Source of the DNA: Streptomyces sp. MST-110588
GTDB taxonomy: Bacteria > Actinomycetota > Actinomycetes > Streptomycetales > Streptomycetaceae
Assembly: GCF_022695595.1 (NCBI RefSeq)
Contig: NZ_CP074380.1
Coordinates: 7,851,504-7,915,503 of the forward strand
Direction: 5' to 3'
Length of the DNA: 64,000 nt
Shown here: positions 8,814 through 17,293 of the stretch, piece by piece
Layout of the letters: every line of letters begins with the position of its first letter
Numbering within the stretch: position 1 is the stretch's first letter
Notes under the pieces: model-generated
Told to the model about the DNA's origin: nothing
Seen by the model: the letters and a program-made list of their open reading frames with translations, nothing else
Databases searched by the model: none
Program-made: the position numbers and the translations under genes

Positions 8814-8848
8814 TCCACGTCACATGCACTCCCAACACTGGAGGTTCC

Positions 8849-9142
8849 ATGCCCAAGGGCTACTGGATCAGCGTCTACCGCACCATTTCCGACCCTGAGA
8901 AGCTGGCTGCCTACAACAAGCTGGCCCGTTCGGCCGTCCAGCCCTGGGGCGGTCGGACCCTCGTCCGTGGCGGTCGGGTCGCGGCGTATGACGCCGGGAT
9001 CGCCGAGCGCACCGTCCTGGTCGAGTTCGACAGCTTCGAGCAGGCCGTCGCGGCGCGGGAGAGTGCTACCTACCAGGAAGCGCTGGTCGCCCTCTCCGAC
9101 GGCGTCGAGCGCGACTTCCGCATCGTCGAAGGCATCGACTGA
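8849..9142 (+). CDS. DUF1330 family protein
   Basis: Predicted 97-residue ferredoxin-like (dimeric alpha/beta barrel) protein. It opens with MPKGYWISVYRTISDPEKL and has the family signature LVEFDSFEQAVAARES. It is preceded by GGAGG and follows the CMD-like gene on the same strand. Members of this family are small stress- or monooxygenase-fold proteins without an established general reaction. The position suggests joint HxlR control with the CMD-like gene. Confidence 0.88.
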   Translation: MPKGYWISVYRTISDPEKLAAYNKLARSAVQPWGGRTLVRGGRVAAYDAGIAERTVLVEFDSFEQAVAARESATYQEALVALSDGVERDFRIVEGID

Positions 9143-9176
9143 CCGAGGCCCGGTCGGACCTCACTGAAGGCTCACA

Positions 9177-9306
9177 GAGCTCCAAGAGGCTCGACTCGCC
9201 GAGGGGCTGTGCAACGGCATCTACACCCTCGCCCCGCTCGGCCACGACGCCCGCGAAGCCCTGCGTTCGGTCACCGAGTGGTCGCAGCGGTGGGCTGCCA
9301 AGCCCC
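9177..9306 (+). pseudogene. HxlR-type regulator C-terminal remnant
   Basis: Reading in frame from 9177 gives EARLAEGLCNGIYTLAPLG followed by a segment with VTEWSQRWAAKP, matching the wing and last helix of HxlR regulators (leucine-rich helix, YxLTPLG, then a Trp-rich C-terminal helix). No start codon and no recognition helix remain. It is therefore a second, broken HxlR copy on the other side of the CMD/DUF1330 pair. Confidence 0.6.
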
Positions 9307-9411
9307 GCCCACTGCCGCCGAGGGTGCCGGCGCAACCGGTTGTGACAGCGGTCCGCGCGCGGGGCACCTCAGATTTTCGGCCCGTAACCACAGGACTGGA
9401 GACCACGGATC

Positions 9412-10299
9412 ATGACCGAGTTCCCCTCACAGGCGGCGCGAACCGCCGTCGCCGCTGCCCTGGCCGAGGACGAGTCGGGCCAGGACATCACCACCGTGTG
9501 GAGCGTTCCCCAAGACATGGCGGCCGTGGCCGAGATCCGCGCCCGGCAATGCGGCATCGCCGGCGGTCTCCCCGTGGTCGCCGAGGTCTTCGCCCAGATC
9601 GACCCCGAGGTCACAGTGGAAGCGCTCGTCCCCGACGGCGCCCGGCTGACCGGCGACGATGTCCTGGTGCGCCTGTCCGGCTCGGCGCGCAGCCTGATCA
9701 CCGGGGAGCGTACGGCGCTGAACTTCCTGCAGCGTATGTGCGGCATCGCGACGCTCACCGACCGCTACGTCCAGGCCGTGGCAGGGACCGAGGCGCGCAT
9801 CCTGGACACCCGCAAGACGGCGCCGGGCCTGCGCGCCCTGGACAAGTACGCGGTGACCGTCGGCGGCGGCTGCAACCACCGGCTCAACCTCGCGACGACG
9901 GTGCTGCTCAAGGAGAACCACATCGCCGCGGCAGGCGGCGTGACCACCGCGATCGACGCGGTCCGGCGCGGGATGGCGCGCACCGGGCAGAAGGTGGAGA
10001 CCGATGTCGAGGTGCAGACCGTGACGCAGGCCGTTGAGGCCCTCGATGCCGGGGCCCGCTGGATCCTGCTCGACAACATGCCGGTGGCCGACATCGAAAT
10101 AGTCGTGAAAATCCGGGCCGAGCGTGCCGACGCCTCCCGGATCCTGCTGGAGGCCTCGGGCACCGTCCGTCTGGACAGCGTCCGCGCCATCGCCAAGACG
10201 GGAGTCGACCTCATCTCGGTCGGCGCGTTGACGCACAGCGCGCCTGCGCTGGACCTGACGATGCTGCTGACGACCGGCCCGGTGCCATGCCCGAGGTAG
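9412..10299 (+). CDS. nadC: Quinolinate phosphoribosyltransferase (NadC-like)
   Basis: Predicted 295-residue enzyme converting quinolinate and PRPP to nicotinate mononucleotide in NAD synthesis. The diagnostic motifs are all present: GERTALNFLQRMCGIAT, DTRKTAPGLRALDKYAV, the GGGCNHR phosphate loop and LLKENHI, with the C-terminal ILLDNM and EASG segments. Length is normal. nadA and nadB are not nearby, so this is probably a stand-alone or extra copy. The next gene, a phzF homologue, starts 13 bp before its stop, implying translational coupling. Confidence 0.92.
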   Translation: MTEFPSQAARTAVAAALAEDESGQDITTVWSVPQDMAAVAEIRARQCGIAGGLPVVAEVFAQIDPEVTVEALVPDGARLTGDDVLVRLSGSARSLITGERTALNFLQRMCGIATLTDRYVQAVAGTEARILDTRKTAPGLRALDKYAVTVGGGCNHRLNLATTVLLKENHIAAAGGVTTAIDAVRRGMARTGQKVETDVEVQTVTQAVEALDAGARWILLDNMPVADIEIVVKIRAERADASRILLEASGTVRLDSVRAIAKTGVDLISVGALTHSAPALDLTMLLTTGPVPCPR

Positions 10300-11147
10300 T
10301 GGTCATCGACGCGTGTCAGCGGCAGGGCCGGGGCGGCAGCCCGACCGCTGTTCTCGACGAAGCGTCGTTCACCGATGAGGAGCGATGCCGCATTCCCGGG
10401 GAACTGGGCACTTCCCACGCCGTGTTCATCCGTGCCACCGGAGTTGAGCGCGGCCGTCCCTCGTACTCGCTCCGGTTCTTCACCGCCGAAGGCGAACTGC
10501 CTGCCTGCGGCCACGGGACCGTCGCGGCCCTGGCGCTGCTCGCCATACGGGAAGGCGGCAGCGACCACCACGCCGTGCTGTGTACGACGAGCCGCAGCTT
10601 CGAAGGCTGGGCCATCCGAAACCGCGACAGCGTGACAGCGTCGTTCGACCCGGGCCCGGTGAACCTGCGCGTCGCCCAGGCACCCGAGCTGAGGGCGGTC
10701 ACAGCCGGCCTCGGCCTGGCCGACGAAGCCGTCGTCGGCAACGCCTGCGTGGCCTCGAATGGGCGGCCGAGGCTTCTTCTGCCAGTGCGATCGCGCGCCG
10801 CGTTGGCCGACCTCTCCCCAGACTTCGCCCTGCTACGTGCTGCCTGCGACCGCTACGGCCTGTTGGGCTGCTACGCCTACTCGATCCCGGACCGGCACGG
10901 CCGGGCAGCCGCTCGGATGTTCGCCCCGTCGATCGGCGTCCCCGAGGACATCGCCAACGCCAACAGCACAGCCTGCCTGGCCGCGCACATGGCCCGAATC
11001 GGCACGGACCGCCTCACTGTCGACATGGGCGATCGCCTCGGCAACCCATCCACCATCACGGCAACCATCGACGACACCCACCTGGAACACCCAGTCCGAG
11101 TCGGGGGCCAAGCAACTCTCGCACGAACAGTCGTGCGTCAGGCTTGA
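10287..11147 (+). CDS. PhzF-family isomerase-like protein
   Basis: Predicted 286-residue protein of the PhzF/diaminopimelate-epimerase fold: two similar alpha/beta halves, with FFTAEGELPACGHGTVA in the first and GVPEDIANANSTACLAAHM in the second. In characterised PhzF the catalytic glutamate sits in an SEsTF-type segment; the corresponding segment here reads TSHAVFI, with histidine in that place. It may therefore be a racemase- or epimerase-type relative rather than a true phenazine isomerase. It overlaps the nadC-like gene by 13 bp and is surely cotranscribed with it. Confidence 0.85.
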   Translation: MPEVVVIDACQRQGRGGSPTAVLDEASFTDEERCRIPGELGTSHAVFIRATGVERGRPSYSLRFFTAEGELPACGHGTVAALALLAIREGGSDHHAVLCTTSRSFEGWAIRNRDSVTASFDPGPVNLRVAQAPELRAVTAGLGLADEAVVGNACVASNGRPRLLLPVRSRAALADLSPDFALLRAACDRYGLLGCYAYSIPDRHGRAAARMFAPSIGVPEDIANANSTACLAAHMARIGTDRLTVDMGDRLGNPSTITATIDDTHLEHPVRVGGQATLARTVVRQA

Positions 11148-11443
11148 CGTTTGACGTCCACCCAGTTCGTCCGCCTTCCCGCCGCGTCCCGCGCAACTTG
11201 CAGTAACCGCGGATTCGGGTCAGACCGGCTGCGATGGAGCCGGGGGAGGGGGTACTGGAGGGTGGCCGTCGGCGCGTTGACCACCGGCGCGGCATGGGAA
11301 TCCGTTCGGCCAGGAAGGCTTCCCAGGTTCGGGTACCCGACTTGAGCACGCAACTCCAGCAGGAACGCTTCGACTTCGAGGCGGGGCCTGATCGAGGCAC
11401 CGGACATCACGGATTCAGCCTGAGCAACCGATTACTGACAACC
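11148..11443. other. Intergenic spacer
   Basis: About 300 bp between phzF and the leader hairpin of the DUF6461 gene. I see no domain in any frame. The promoter of the downstream gene should lie here. Confidence 0.45.
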
Positions 11444-11480
11444 GGTGGGGCACAGCACAAGTTCTACGCTGTGCCCCACC
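11444..11480 (+). promoter_or_regulatory. Perfect 13-bp inverted repeat in leader of DUF6461 gene
   Basis: GGTGGGGCACAGC (11444-11456) and GCTGTGCCCCACC (11468-11480) are exact complements around an 11-nt loop. The right arm ends 31 bp before the GTG start at 11512. It could be an operator, an RNA hairpin in the leader, or a terminator for phzF; no T-run follows. Confidence 0.6.
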
Positions 11481-11511
11481 AGCTCCACGTCACGAACAGA
11501 GGGACCCAGCA

Positions 11512-12156
11512 GTGCCCGAAGATCTTGCCTGGATCGCCGACGCCTGGCGCGGCACCAGCCTGAACGCCGGCGACCTCTACATCACCTGCGCCCGCGGCCT
11601 CACTCCCCAGCAGCTCGCCGAACGGATATCCGACCATGAGCCTGTCGAGATCGGCGCTGTCCTCACCGGCCGGGAAGCATCCGCCCTGGTCGACCTTGCA
11701 CAGATCTACTGCGTCGGCCGTCTCGGTCAAAGCGGCGACTGGTCGTTCATCGTGGAGTCCGGAGGCAGCGAAGGATGGGCCCTCGATCCAGCAGTCTCCC
11801 GAGACGGTGCCGAGGTCCTGATCTTCGATCCGCGGCCGGACGACCCGCCCTCCTTCTTCCGGTACCTCGCCGATGGCGAGCTGCAGTTGCACTTCGAGCT
11901 GGGCGCCGGCTACTACCCCAGCGGCGCCCAACCCGACCTGCTGCGCCCAGCCCTGGAAGCCGTCGGGGCCATCGCGCCGGAAGACTCCCTCGAAGACCTG
12001 CTCGGCGACGACGAGGAACTATCGCCTCACGAAGCCAAGCGCAGGGCCCTCCGGGCCATCGGTGAGCATTTCGGGCTGGCCCTGTCGCGGCAGGTGCTTG
12101 AGGGCGGGCAACTTCCTTCCGTCGTCACCCGCACCTCGCCCCCCTCATCCTGGTAA
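11512..12156 (+). CDS. DUF6461 family protein
   Basis: Predicted 214-residue soluble protein. The GTG start at 11512 follows AGAGGG at suitable spacing. Recognisable family features are DLAWIADAW at the start, a central SGDWSFIVESGG segment with a following SRDGAEVLIFDPR, and an acidic linker before the last helix. Such proteins are common and multi-copy in Streptomyces and have no established function. A perfect hairpin lies in its leader. No operon partner is evident. Confidence 0.8.
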   Translation: MPEDLAWIADAWRGTSLNAGDLYITCARGLTPQQLAERISDHEPVEIGAVLTGREASALVDLAQIYCVGRLGQSGDWSFIVESGGSEGWALDPAVSRDGAEVLIFDPRPDDPPSFFRYLADGELQLHFELGAGYYPSGAQPDLLRPALEAVGAIAPEDSLEDLLGDDEELSPHEAKRRALRAIGEHFGLALSRQVLEGGQLPSVVTRTSPPSSW

Positions 12157-12509
12157 GCCTGAACGGGCCCGTCCGGAAGGATGGACCCGGTGCGGTCCGG
12201 TCACCCACCTCACCGCGAGCGTGGCCCCCGGCCTGCTGTTCAAGCAGTCCCCTGGGCCGGACGAGGCCATGGTTACGTGAGCCGCAGGCAGCGCACCGTT
12301 GCACATGGCTGGTGACCGCCGCACACCCCCATCTCCGTCCGCCTCTGGAGCGCCGATCGCCACCGACCGGCGCGAACTGCGGGAGCGTCTTGCCGGGGTC
12401 CGTGTCCATTGCGGGGTCCGGCGCATCCGCCCCGTCCTCGTCGGTCGACCGCCGTTCTGTTACGGGGACGGGACCGGCTACTACGGTCGGGCGGCTTGCT
12501 GAGCCCCGT

Positions 12510-12599
12510 TCAGCTCCTGCGGGCGGTGACGTGGTCGCCGAGGAACGTCGCGCGCTCGACGTAGGTCAGGTGGTTGAGCAGGCCGAGCCGGGCCGCAGG
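12510..12599 (-). pseudogene. Possible DinB/DUF664 N-terminal fragment
   Basis: On the minus strand this stretch reads RLGLLNHLTYVERATFLGDH and then stops, resembling the LLKHLxxVE helix that carries a metal-ligand histidine in DinB-like thiol transferases. Only about 30 residues remain and there is no start codon. The rest of 12157-12600 shows no recognisable gene. Confidence 0.4.
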
Positions 12600-12600
12600 G

Positions 12601-13227
12601 TCAGGCGGTGCGGCGGATGAGGAGGATGTGGTCGGTGACCTCGGCGGTGCTCCCGTCGGGCCCGGTCGCGATCCGGCGGGGCGTATCGGCCCGCTCGATG
12701 GTCCAGGTCTGCGCGGCCAGGCCGATGCCCGCGGCGACCTCCTGCGGGCTCGGATACCGGGTCTCGGGGTCCTGCTGCCACGACCACGGCGCGGTCGAGC
12801 CGTGGTCGACGACCAGCAGCCGCCCGCCCGGGCGCAGGGCGTGCGCGGCCGAGCGCAGGACGGCGGCCCGGTCCAGGCCGAAGGGGGTGTGCAGGTAGTG
12901 GGCGCAGATCAGGTCGAATTCGCCGGGCGGGAAAGACCCGTGCAGGTCCTGCCGCACGGCGGTGAGACGGTCGCCCAGGCCGTGTGCGCGGGCGAGGGCG
13001 GCGAGCCGCTGGACCGCCAGGGCCGAGATGTCGACGGCGGTGACCTGCCATCCCTGGCCGGCGAGCCACAGCGCGTCACCGCCGTTGCCGCATCCCAGAT
13101 CCAGTGCGGCACCGGGCGGCAGGCCCGTCACCGTCTCGGTGAGGCGGACATTGGGCTGCGGGGTACCGGCCGCCGGCCGGGCCGCGTAGACGCCGTCCCA
13201 GAACGCGACCGCATCGGTGGTGCTCAT
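12601..13227 (-). CDS. Class I SAM-dependent methyltransferase
   Basis: Predicted 208-residue methyltransferase. Motif I is ALDLGCGNGGDALWLAGQG, followed by VTAVDISALAVQRL (acidic SAM ribose ligand) and FDLICAHYLHTP (motif IV region). ATG 13227 follows AAGGAGG. It is divergent from a damaged XRE regulator gene at 13314. A methyltransferase divergent from an XRE/cupin regulator is a common Streptomyces arrangement, so the regulator was probably its repressor. Substrate unknown. Confidence 0.88.
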   Translation of the reverse strand: MSTTDAVAFWDGVYAARPAAGTPQPNVRLTETVTGLPPGAALDLGCGNGGDALWLAGQGWQVTAVDISALAVQRLAALARAHGLGDRLTAVRQDLHGSFPPGEFDLICAHYLHTPFGLDRAAVLRSAAHALRPGGRLLVVDHGSTAPWSWQQDPETRYPSPQEVAAGIGLAAQTWTIERADTPRRIATGPDGSTAEVTDHILLIRRTA

Positions 13228-13313
13228 CAAGCCTCCTTGTGTCGGTGGCCGCCAGTCTTGCCAGGCCCACCACGGCCTGGCACGAAAACTTGCGGTAACG
13301 GCAAGATGGGTCG

Positions 13314-13532
13314 ATGGACCCCACCACGGACGACCAGGTGCTCGACGCGGTGGGGCCGCGGCTGCGGACGCTGCGCCGTGACCGCGGCCTCACTCCGCCC
13401 GGTGAGGCGGCCGAGTTCGACACCTCCTTGCCGCACTGGCTGGGCAGCGCCGACGGCGGCGCGGTCGAACTGCTCATCCTCTTCGGCCTCCAAGGACTGC
13501 GTGCGCACCTACGCACCGACCCCGACCGGTGA
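13314..13532 (+). pseudogene. XRE/cupin regulator with large internal deletion
   Basis: The 72-residue frame begins like the first HTH helix of an XRE-cupin regulator (VGPRLRTLRRDRGLT) and passes directly into what looks like the end of the cupin domain (LPHWLGSADGGAVELLILFG and LRAHLR). The recognition helix and most of the cupin barrel are absent while the reading frame is kept, indicating an in-frame internal deletion of roughly 120 residues. It cannot bind DNA normally. It is divergent from the methyltransferase. Confidence 0.6.
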
Positions 13533-13644
13533 CCCCGGACCGGGGAAAGCCGTTACCACCGGGGGAGCCCAACTGACGGGCTCGGGCCGGCTCGACGCGT
13601 GCTGTGCGCAGAGCCGGGCGGCCGTCCGTGCCGATGTGTTGTGG

Positions 13645-14408
13645 CTATGCGAGATCGGCGAGGAGCGCGTCGAGTGCGCCGGTCAGGGCTCGGGAGTTGG
13701 CCGGGTCGAACCAGGTGGTGCGGATGCGTTCGTTGTTACCGTTCGGGGTCTCGTGGTCGGCTGCGAGTTGGTGCAGGGAGCGGGACTCGTCGCTCAGAGC
13801 ACGACCGACGCCCTGGAAGAGGCTGCGGACGTAACGGTCCGCGTCCTCGAAGGCGATGTTGTGGTCGGCGGCCCACGTCGTGAGAGTGGCGAGGTACGAG
13901 AGGTGGGTGGTCAGCGTTCCCGTCAGCGCGGACAAGACGTTGAAGGCGGCCTCGTCCGCTACGGGGAGCACCCCGCCCAGGGGCTCGAAGAGGGAGTTCA
14001 CCTCCGGGTGCGAGGGGTGCACCACCGTGACGGAGCGGCGCTCGCGGATGGCCGGCAGGGGGATGGCGCGCACCAGCGGGGCACCGGTGGCGAGCGTACG
14101 GCGCAGGTCTTCGTTGCCGACCCCGGCCATCACGTTGACCACGGTCTTGTCGTCGGCCACTGTCACGCCGGCCAGGGCATCGTGCCGGTCCTGGCGGCGT
14201 ACGGCGATGATCACCAACTCGCAGCGGTCCACCACCTCTTGGTTGTCGGCGCACACCTGGACGCCCTTGTAGCGCTCGGAGAGCTCCGCGGCCGTGCGGG
14301 CGCCCCGGGGGAGAGGAACACCTCCGGCAACTCCTCGCCCCCGTTGCGCAGGCCGGTCACGATGGCCCGGCCGATCTCGCCCACTCCAATGATGCCGATG
14401 CGTTGCAC
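13645..14408 (-). pseudogene. Pyrroline-5-carboxylate-reductase-like gene with frameshift
   Basis: The start GTG 14408 gives VQRIGIIGVGEIGRAIVTGL, a Rossmann GxGxxG nucleotide-binding motif of the ProC family, and continues to VFLSP. The following segments (RGARTAAELSERY, then VVNVMAGVG and the C-terminal helical dimerisation domain) are in another frame. One base appears missing in the C/G run near 14302-14311. Without that indel it would be a normal reductase of about 253 residues, probably NAD(P)H-dependent and acting on a cyclic imine. Either a natural mutation or a sequencing error in the homopolymer-like run is possible. Confidence 0.7.
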
Positions 14409-14632
14409 GGTTCTTCCTCCATGGTGCGTGGTGGTCGTGACCCGTGTCGGCCCGGGTCTGTGATGGTGGCCCGACAGCAGGGGAGTTGGTGCCGCGGGCG
14501 CTTGACACGGTGCCGACGTACCGGACGTGCTGCGGTCCTTCCTGCCCTGCTGCCATTTCGGCTCTCCCGTCTGGTGGAGCTTTGAAGCCTGCCGGCTCGG
14601 GGGAAGCGGGAAGGCGACGCTGCGCGGCCCGC

Positions 14633-15751
14633 TCAGCCGTACATCGCCACGCGGTGGAGAGCCATGAGCGCGTCGTCGATGGGGTGGGGCTGCGGCTTGC
14701 CCGAGGAGCCGAACCTGTTCCACCTCTGCAGGTTCACCGCGACGGCCATCTGCCGCCGGCCATCGGCACGGATCAAGGCCAGTGCCCCGGCCCCCCAGAC
14801 CGTACCGCCGTGGCCCCAGTAGGTGTCCTGGCCGGGAGCCGCCATCGGGTGCAGGCCGAGTCCGTAGTCGATCGTCCTTCCCTCCTGGGAGATGACCGGG
14901 ACGGTGCGCTGCATCTGCGCCAGCGACGACGGGCTGACGATCTCCCCGGCCAGCAGCTTGCCGAAGAAGCGGTTGAGGTCCGTGACGGTCGAAATCAGCG
15001 AGCCCGCCGGCCCCACCCATGACATGTCGTAGACGCTGTAGTCGCGCGGCGGGTCGATCATGCCGAACCATGCCTCGTAGATCTGCGAGTGCGGCCCGTC
15101 GACGTGCGGTCCGGTGGGGAGTTCGGTGTCGCAGAGCCCGGCGCGTTCGATGACGTTCCGGGTGATGTACTGCTCGGCCGTGGTGCCGGTCACGTGCTCC
15201 AGGAGTGCGCCGAGGAGCAGGTAGTTGGTGTTGGAGTACACCCCCGGAGTACCGCCCGGGGTGCCGACGGCAGGTGCGGTGACCCCCATCTCGATCAGTT
15301 CGGTGGAGTGGAACCGTGTGAACCGGTTGTCGTCCAGGCTCTGGGGCTCGGTGTTCGCGAGGTCGGGATATGTCTTGAGGGAGGGGTAGGCACAAGGGAG
15401 GTATTCGGCGAGGCCACTGGTGTGGTTGATCAGCATCCGGACCGTGATCGCGTCTCCCCGTTCCCCGGGAACCAGTTTCGGAAGGTACCGGCCGATCGGT
15501 GTGTCGAGACCGATCCGACCGCTTTCGACCTGCTGCAGAACCGCGGCGGCGGTGAAGGTCTTGGTGATGCTGCCGACGCGGTGCCGCATATCGGCGGTGA
15601 CGGGACGACCGCTGTCGACGTCGGCGACCCCGGCGGCGCCGCGCCAGATCTGGTCGCCGTCACGCACCTCGGCGAACAGGCCCGGTATTCCGGCGCGGTG
15701 GACGTCTTCCAGGGCGGCTTTCAGCGCTGCGGGATCCAGTGACTTCCTCAC
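14633..15751 (-). CDS. Serine beta-lactamase-like hydrolase / D-Ala-D-Ala carboxypeptidase type
   Basis: Predicted 372-residue class C beta-lactamase-fold enzyme. The nucleophile motif SxxK is SITK at residues 61-64, the YxN motif is YSNTN, and an HGG motif (WGHGGTVW) lies near residue 315. There is no clear signal peptide, so it is probably cytoplasmic; many such enzymes are esterases or peptidases of secondary metabolism rather than drug-resistance enzymes. The GTG start has GAAAGGA upstream. It is divergent from a TetR gene whose likely operators lie between them. Confidence 0.87.
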   Translation of the reverse strand: MRKSLDPAALKAALEDVHRAGIPGLFAEVRDGDQIWRGAAGVADVDSGRPVTADMRHRVGSITKTFTAAAVLQQVESGRIGLDTPIGRYLPKLVPGERGDAITVRMLINHTSGLAEYLPCAYPSLKTYPDLANTEPQSLDDNRFTRFHSTELIEMGVTAPAVGTPGGTPGVYSNTNYLLLGALLEHVTGTTAEQYITRNVIERAGLCDTELPTGPHVDGPHSQIYEAWFGMIDPPRDYSVYDMSWVGPAGSLISTVTDLNRFFGKLLAGEIVSPSSLAQMQRTVPVISQEGRTIDYGLGLHPMAAPGQDTYWGHGGTVWGAGALALIRADGRRQMAVAVNLQRWNRFGSSGKPQPHPIDDALMALHRVAMYG

Positions 15752-15893
15752 GACGTGCGTCCTTTCGTGTTCCTCGTTCCCCGGCGGCGAGCTTCACGTC
15801 GGTCGCCTGACCGGGTAACACCGGGTGACAGGGCGCGAGGGGCACGTCGGCCCGCCTGCTGCCGGGTCCCTCGGCACACACTTGCCCTCATTA

Positions 15894-15961
15894 TGCACGC
15901 AGTGCGTGCAACACCAAGTGCATGAGGTGGCGCGAGATCTGGTCCGATCTGGTTAGATCGG
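15894..15961. promoter_or_regulatory. Two palindromes upstream of TetR gene (putative operators)
   Basis: TGCACGCA-G-TGCGTGCA (15894-15910) is a perfect 8-bp inverted repeat with a one-base spacer. CCGATCT-GGTT-AGATCGG (15944-15961) is a perfect 7-bp inverted repeat. Both lie in the space between the divergent hydrolase and TetR genes and are good TetR operator candidates. Confidence 0.55.
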
Positions 15962-15995
15962 ATGCGGCCTGGCGAGATGCGGCGAGAGGGGTGAG

Positions 15996-16655
15996 ATGCC
16001 AGAGCGAAGGCGCTGGTCGACCGAGGAGATCCTGGACACGGCGGCGGAGCTGCTGCGCACGAGCGACGCCGAGTCGTTCAGTGTGCGCAAGCTCGCCGCG
16101 GTGCTGGGGACCGACTCCTCCAGCCTCTACCGGCACTTCCGCAGCAAGACCGAACTGCTGCGCGAGGTCGCCGACCGGATCCTCCTGGCCGCCATGGACG
16201 GATACCGCCCGGAAGGCGACTGGAAGCAGCGCATCACGGCCCTGGCCCTGCGTGTGAGAGAGGCATTCGGCCAGCAGCCCCAGCTCGCCGCGGTCTGGGG
16301 ACGCTACGCGTCGAGCGGCACCGGTTCACGGCTGGTCATGGAAGAGGTGCTGCAGGCTCTGCGCATCTCGGGACTGCCGGACGAGGAGATCCCGGTGCGC
16401 TACCACCGGATCGTGGTCCTCCTCTTCGCGTTGGTCGCCTCCGAGGCCGGGGCCGGCGCCATCACTCCCAAGGAGCGTGAACAGGGCATGGAGCTGTTCC
16501 GTGTTGCGGTACTGGGCGCCGACCCCGAACGTTTCCCCGCCCTGGCCCACTTCGCCCGTGACGTCCGCCCTCTGGGAGCGGACCGCCGCGCCGCGTTCGA
16601 GGAGATCCTCGCCGCGCAACTCGCCCACATCGAGGCCACGATTCGCCCGCTCTAG
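15996..16655 (+). CDS. TetR/AcrR-family regulator
   Basis: Predicted 219-residue repressor. The N-terminal HTH (about residues 8-55) contains FSVRKLAAVLGTDSSSLYRH and the family FRSKTELLREV helix. The rest is the helical ligand-binding/dimer domain with a TetR_C-like GQQPQLAAVWGRYA segment. It is divergent from a serine hydrolase gene with two palindromes between them, so it probably represses itself and the hydrolase. Confidence 0.92.
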   Translation: MPERRRWSTEEILDTAAELLRTSDAESFSVRKLAAVLGTDSSSLYRHFRSKTELLREVADRILLAAMDGYRPEGDWKQRITALALRVREAFGQQPQLAAVWGRYASSGTGSRLVMEEVLQALRISGLPDEEIPVRYHRIVVLLFALVASEAGAGAITPKEREQGMELFRVAVLGADPERFPALAHFARDVRPLGADRRAAFEEILAAQLAHIEATIRPL

Positions 16656-17146
16656 CCGACCGGCTCGCAGTTCACCACGCGGGCCGGCGGTTGTCGGCCG
16701 TGGGGGAGCCGCTCTGGTGGGGCCGCTCGGCCTGGCGGCAACGGGCGGGCCGAACCGACTCGCTCATGCTTCCCCGGCCGTGGTGCGCAGTTCTTCTCCA
16801 GCTCCGCCGCCGCCCACCGGATCGACGGCAGCGGATCCAGTACGAACCCCAGTCGACGCCACCCGGACGCGACTGGAGCTCGCAGTGCGGCCAGAGCCTT
16901 TCGGTTGTCGAGGCGCAGCGCCACCGGGCCGGACGGTCCGGTGACGTACAACATGCCGTCGCTTTGAAGGGACAGGTCCGTGATGCCGGTGCCGAGCCGC
17001 AGCCGGGACCCGGCAGCAGGCCCGGGCACACCGACCTCAGCACTTGGGCACCGGGAAGAACAGCCCGCCGGGCACGTGTATAAGGCGACATTCGCCAGAA
17101 GTGGTCGATCGACGACGCCTACGAAGTCGCGCTCAGTCAGCCGCAC
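16652..17146 (-). CDS. Hypothetical protein, possibly a decayed gene
   Basis: A 164-residue frame on the minus strand with Streptomyces-like codon third positions in its middle (LRLGTGITDLSLQSDGMLYV and RKALAALRAPVASGW). The first 45 and last 45 residues look less gene-like, rich in Cys, Pro and Arg. I do not recognise a family. It overlaps the TetR gene end by four bases. It may be a remnant or a genuine small gene. Confidence 0.3.
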   Translation of the reverse strand: MRLTERDFVGVVDRPLLANVALYTCPAGCSSRCPSAEVGVPGPAAGSRLRLGTGITDLSLQSDGMLYVTGPSGPVALRLDNRKALAALRAPVASGWRRLGFVLDPLPSIRWAAAELEKNCAPRPGKHERVGSARPLPPGRAAPPERLPHGRQPPARVVNCEPVG

Positions 17147-17293
17147 TCAGTCAGGAACAGTACTCAGCCAGGAACCACACCGCCTTCGGAACGTGCGGTT
17201 CCCCTCCCCACCCGGCGCTTTGTTTGACACGCTGAGCTGACGCCACCTCACAAGTGATGAGGGGAGTCGTGAGTTGTCGGGGGTGCCTGGACC

